DNA of 64,000 bases from Vibrio superstes (GTDB lineage Bacteria; Pseudomonadota; Gammaproteobacteria; Enterobacterales; Vibrionaceae), in NCBI RefSeq assembly GCF_003569005.1, contig NZ_BCUR01000004.1:2132644-2196643 (forward strand). The letters are read 5' to 3'. Numbering within the stretch: the first letter of the stretch is position 1; each line of letters starts with the position of its first letter. A model generated the notes under the pieces. That model ran no database searches and had not been told where the DNA came from. It saw nothing but the letters and a program-made list of their open reading frames with translations. A program made the position numbers and the translations under genes. Below, piece after piece: positions 63,659 through 64,000 of the stretch.

Positions 63659-64000
63659 ATGAAAACACAAACCATCGCATTAGCTATCCTTGCTTCACTT
63701 TCTTCTGGCATGGCATTAGCTAATGATATTAATCAAGGCGATTGGACAAACGACGCGACTGCAACCCAAACTGAGAAAGGACACAATGACCGTCAAGATG
63801 TGAAAATTGATAACAATGAGAAACGTTCAATTCGTAATGATGAACGTAGTCGAGCTAATGAAGATCGCTCTATCAACAATGAGACCAAGACAGAACATAA
63901 TCGCCGTCAAATTGAAGACAACAAAGGGAATATTGACAGAAACAGAAGTGATATCGATTCCAATAAAGGACGAATTGATAATAACTCTGATGCAATCCAA
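63659..64000 (+). CDS. secreted coiled-coil protein, possibly an adhesin (3' end outside window)
   Basis: 114 codons visible. A signal peptide (MKTQTIALAILASLSSGMALA) is followed by a highly polar stretch rich in Asn, Asp, Arg and Lys with a rough heptad-like spacing (IDNNEKRSIRNDERSRANED, IDSNKGRIDNNSDAIQ). This composition occurs in trimeric autotransporter stalks and YadA-like proteins of Vibrio. The anchor that would prove it lies beyond the edge, so the assignment is a guess. Confidence 0.7.
   Translation, partial: MKTQTIALAILASLSSGMALANDINQGDWTNDATATQTEKGHNDRQDVKIDNNEKRSIRNDERSRANEDRSINNETKTEHNRRQIEDNKGNIDRNRSDIDSNKGRIDNNSDAIQ

Overview
The window looks like chromosome from a gammaproteobacterium of the Vibrionaceae, probably Vibrio or a close relative. 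The evidence is the gene order yceD-rpmF-plsX-fabH-fabD-fabG-acpP-fabF next to maf (yceF), rluC and rne, the protein sequences themselves, and the AT-leaning base composition. No species can be named from the sequence alone.

Positions 1 to about 36,600 are mostly ordinary chromosome. A minus-strand fatty-acid and phospholipid operon (1-5910) is followed by yceF, rluC and rne. Next come transporters (SulP, MATE, LysE/ArgO, BenE, EamA), an IscU/NifU-like gene paired with a GGGtGRT-family gene behind a clear fluoride (crcB-type) riboswitch, stand-alone enzymes, rlmF, and a large lipoprotein glycoside hydrolase (GH3) behind a LacI-type operator. Intergenic spaces here hold a dispersed repeat of about 140 bp and a 269-bp MITE-like element with 21-bp perfect terminal inverted repeats.

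Positions 36,691-48,971 form a discrete integrated element of about 12.3 kb. It is bounded by an 18-bp direct repeat derived from the 3' end of a tRNA-Arg(UCU)-like gene, and just inside each end sits a nearly identical 20-bp pair of GCACCACAG sites. Its backbone (tyrosine integrase, AlpA-like regulator, VapE-type helicase/primase) is that of a phage satellite or PICI/P4-like island. Its cargo looks like anti-phage defence: a retron with a fused RT-TOPRIM protein, a recognisable msr-msd and its own sigma70 promoter; two tandem membrane-anchored DUF4041/GIY-YIG proteins with the architecture reported for SNIPE; a GIY-YIG protein; and a membrane-protein gene between two diverged direct repeats. 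A second integrase (49,210) follows a longer 3' fragment of the same tRNA, so a second island probably starts there. Its right end and the intact tRNA are not visible.

Positions 50,500-64,000 are accessory. They hold a secreted amidase divergent from a LysR regulator, a DUF429 protein, a plasmid/ICE-type integrase beside a repeat-rich non-coding stretch, a decayed IS3-family transposase that cut a small gene, further gene remnants, tandem palindromic repeats, and a second-type tryptophanyl-tRNA synthetase. That synthetase gene is preceded by a Trp-Trp leader peptide and by a hairpin that covers its ribosome binding site, which points to translational attenuation. The window ends inside a gene for a secreted coiled-coil protein.
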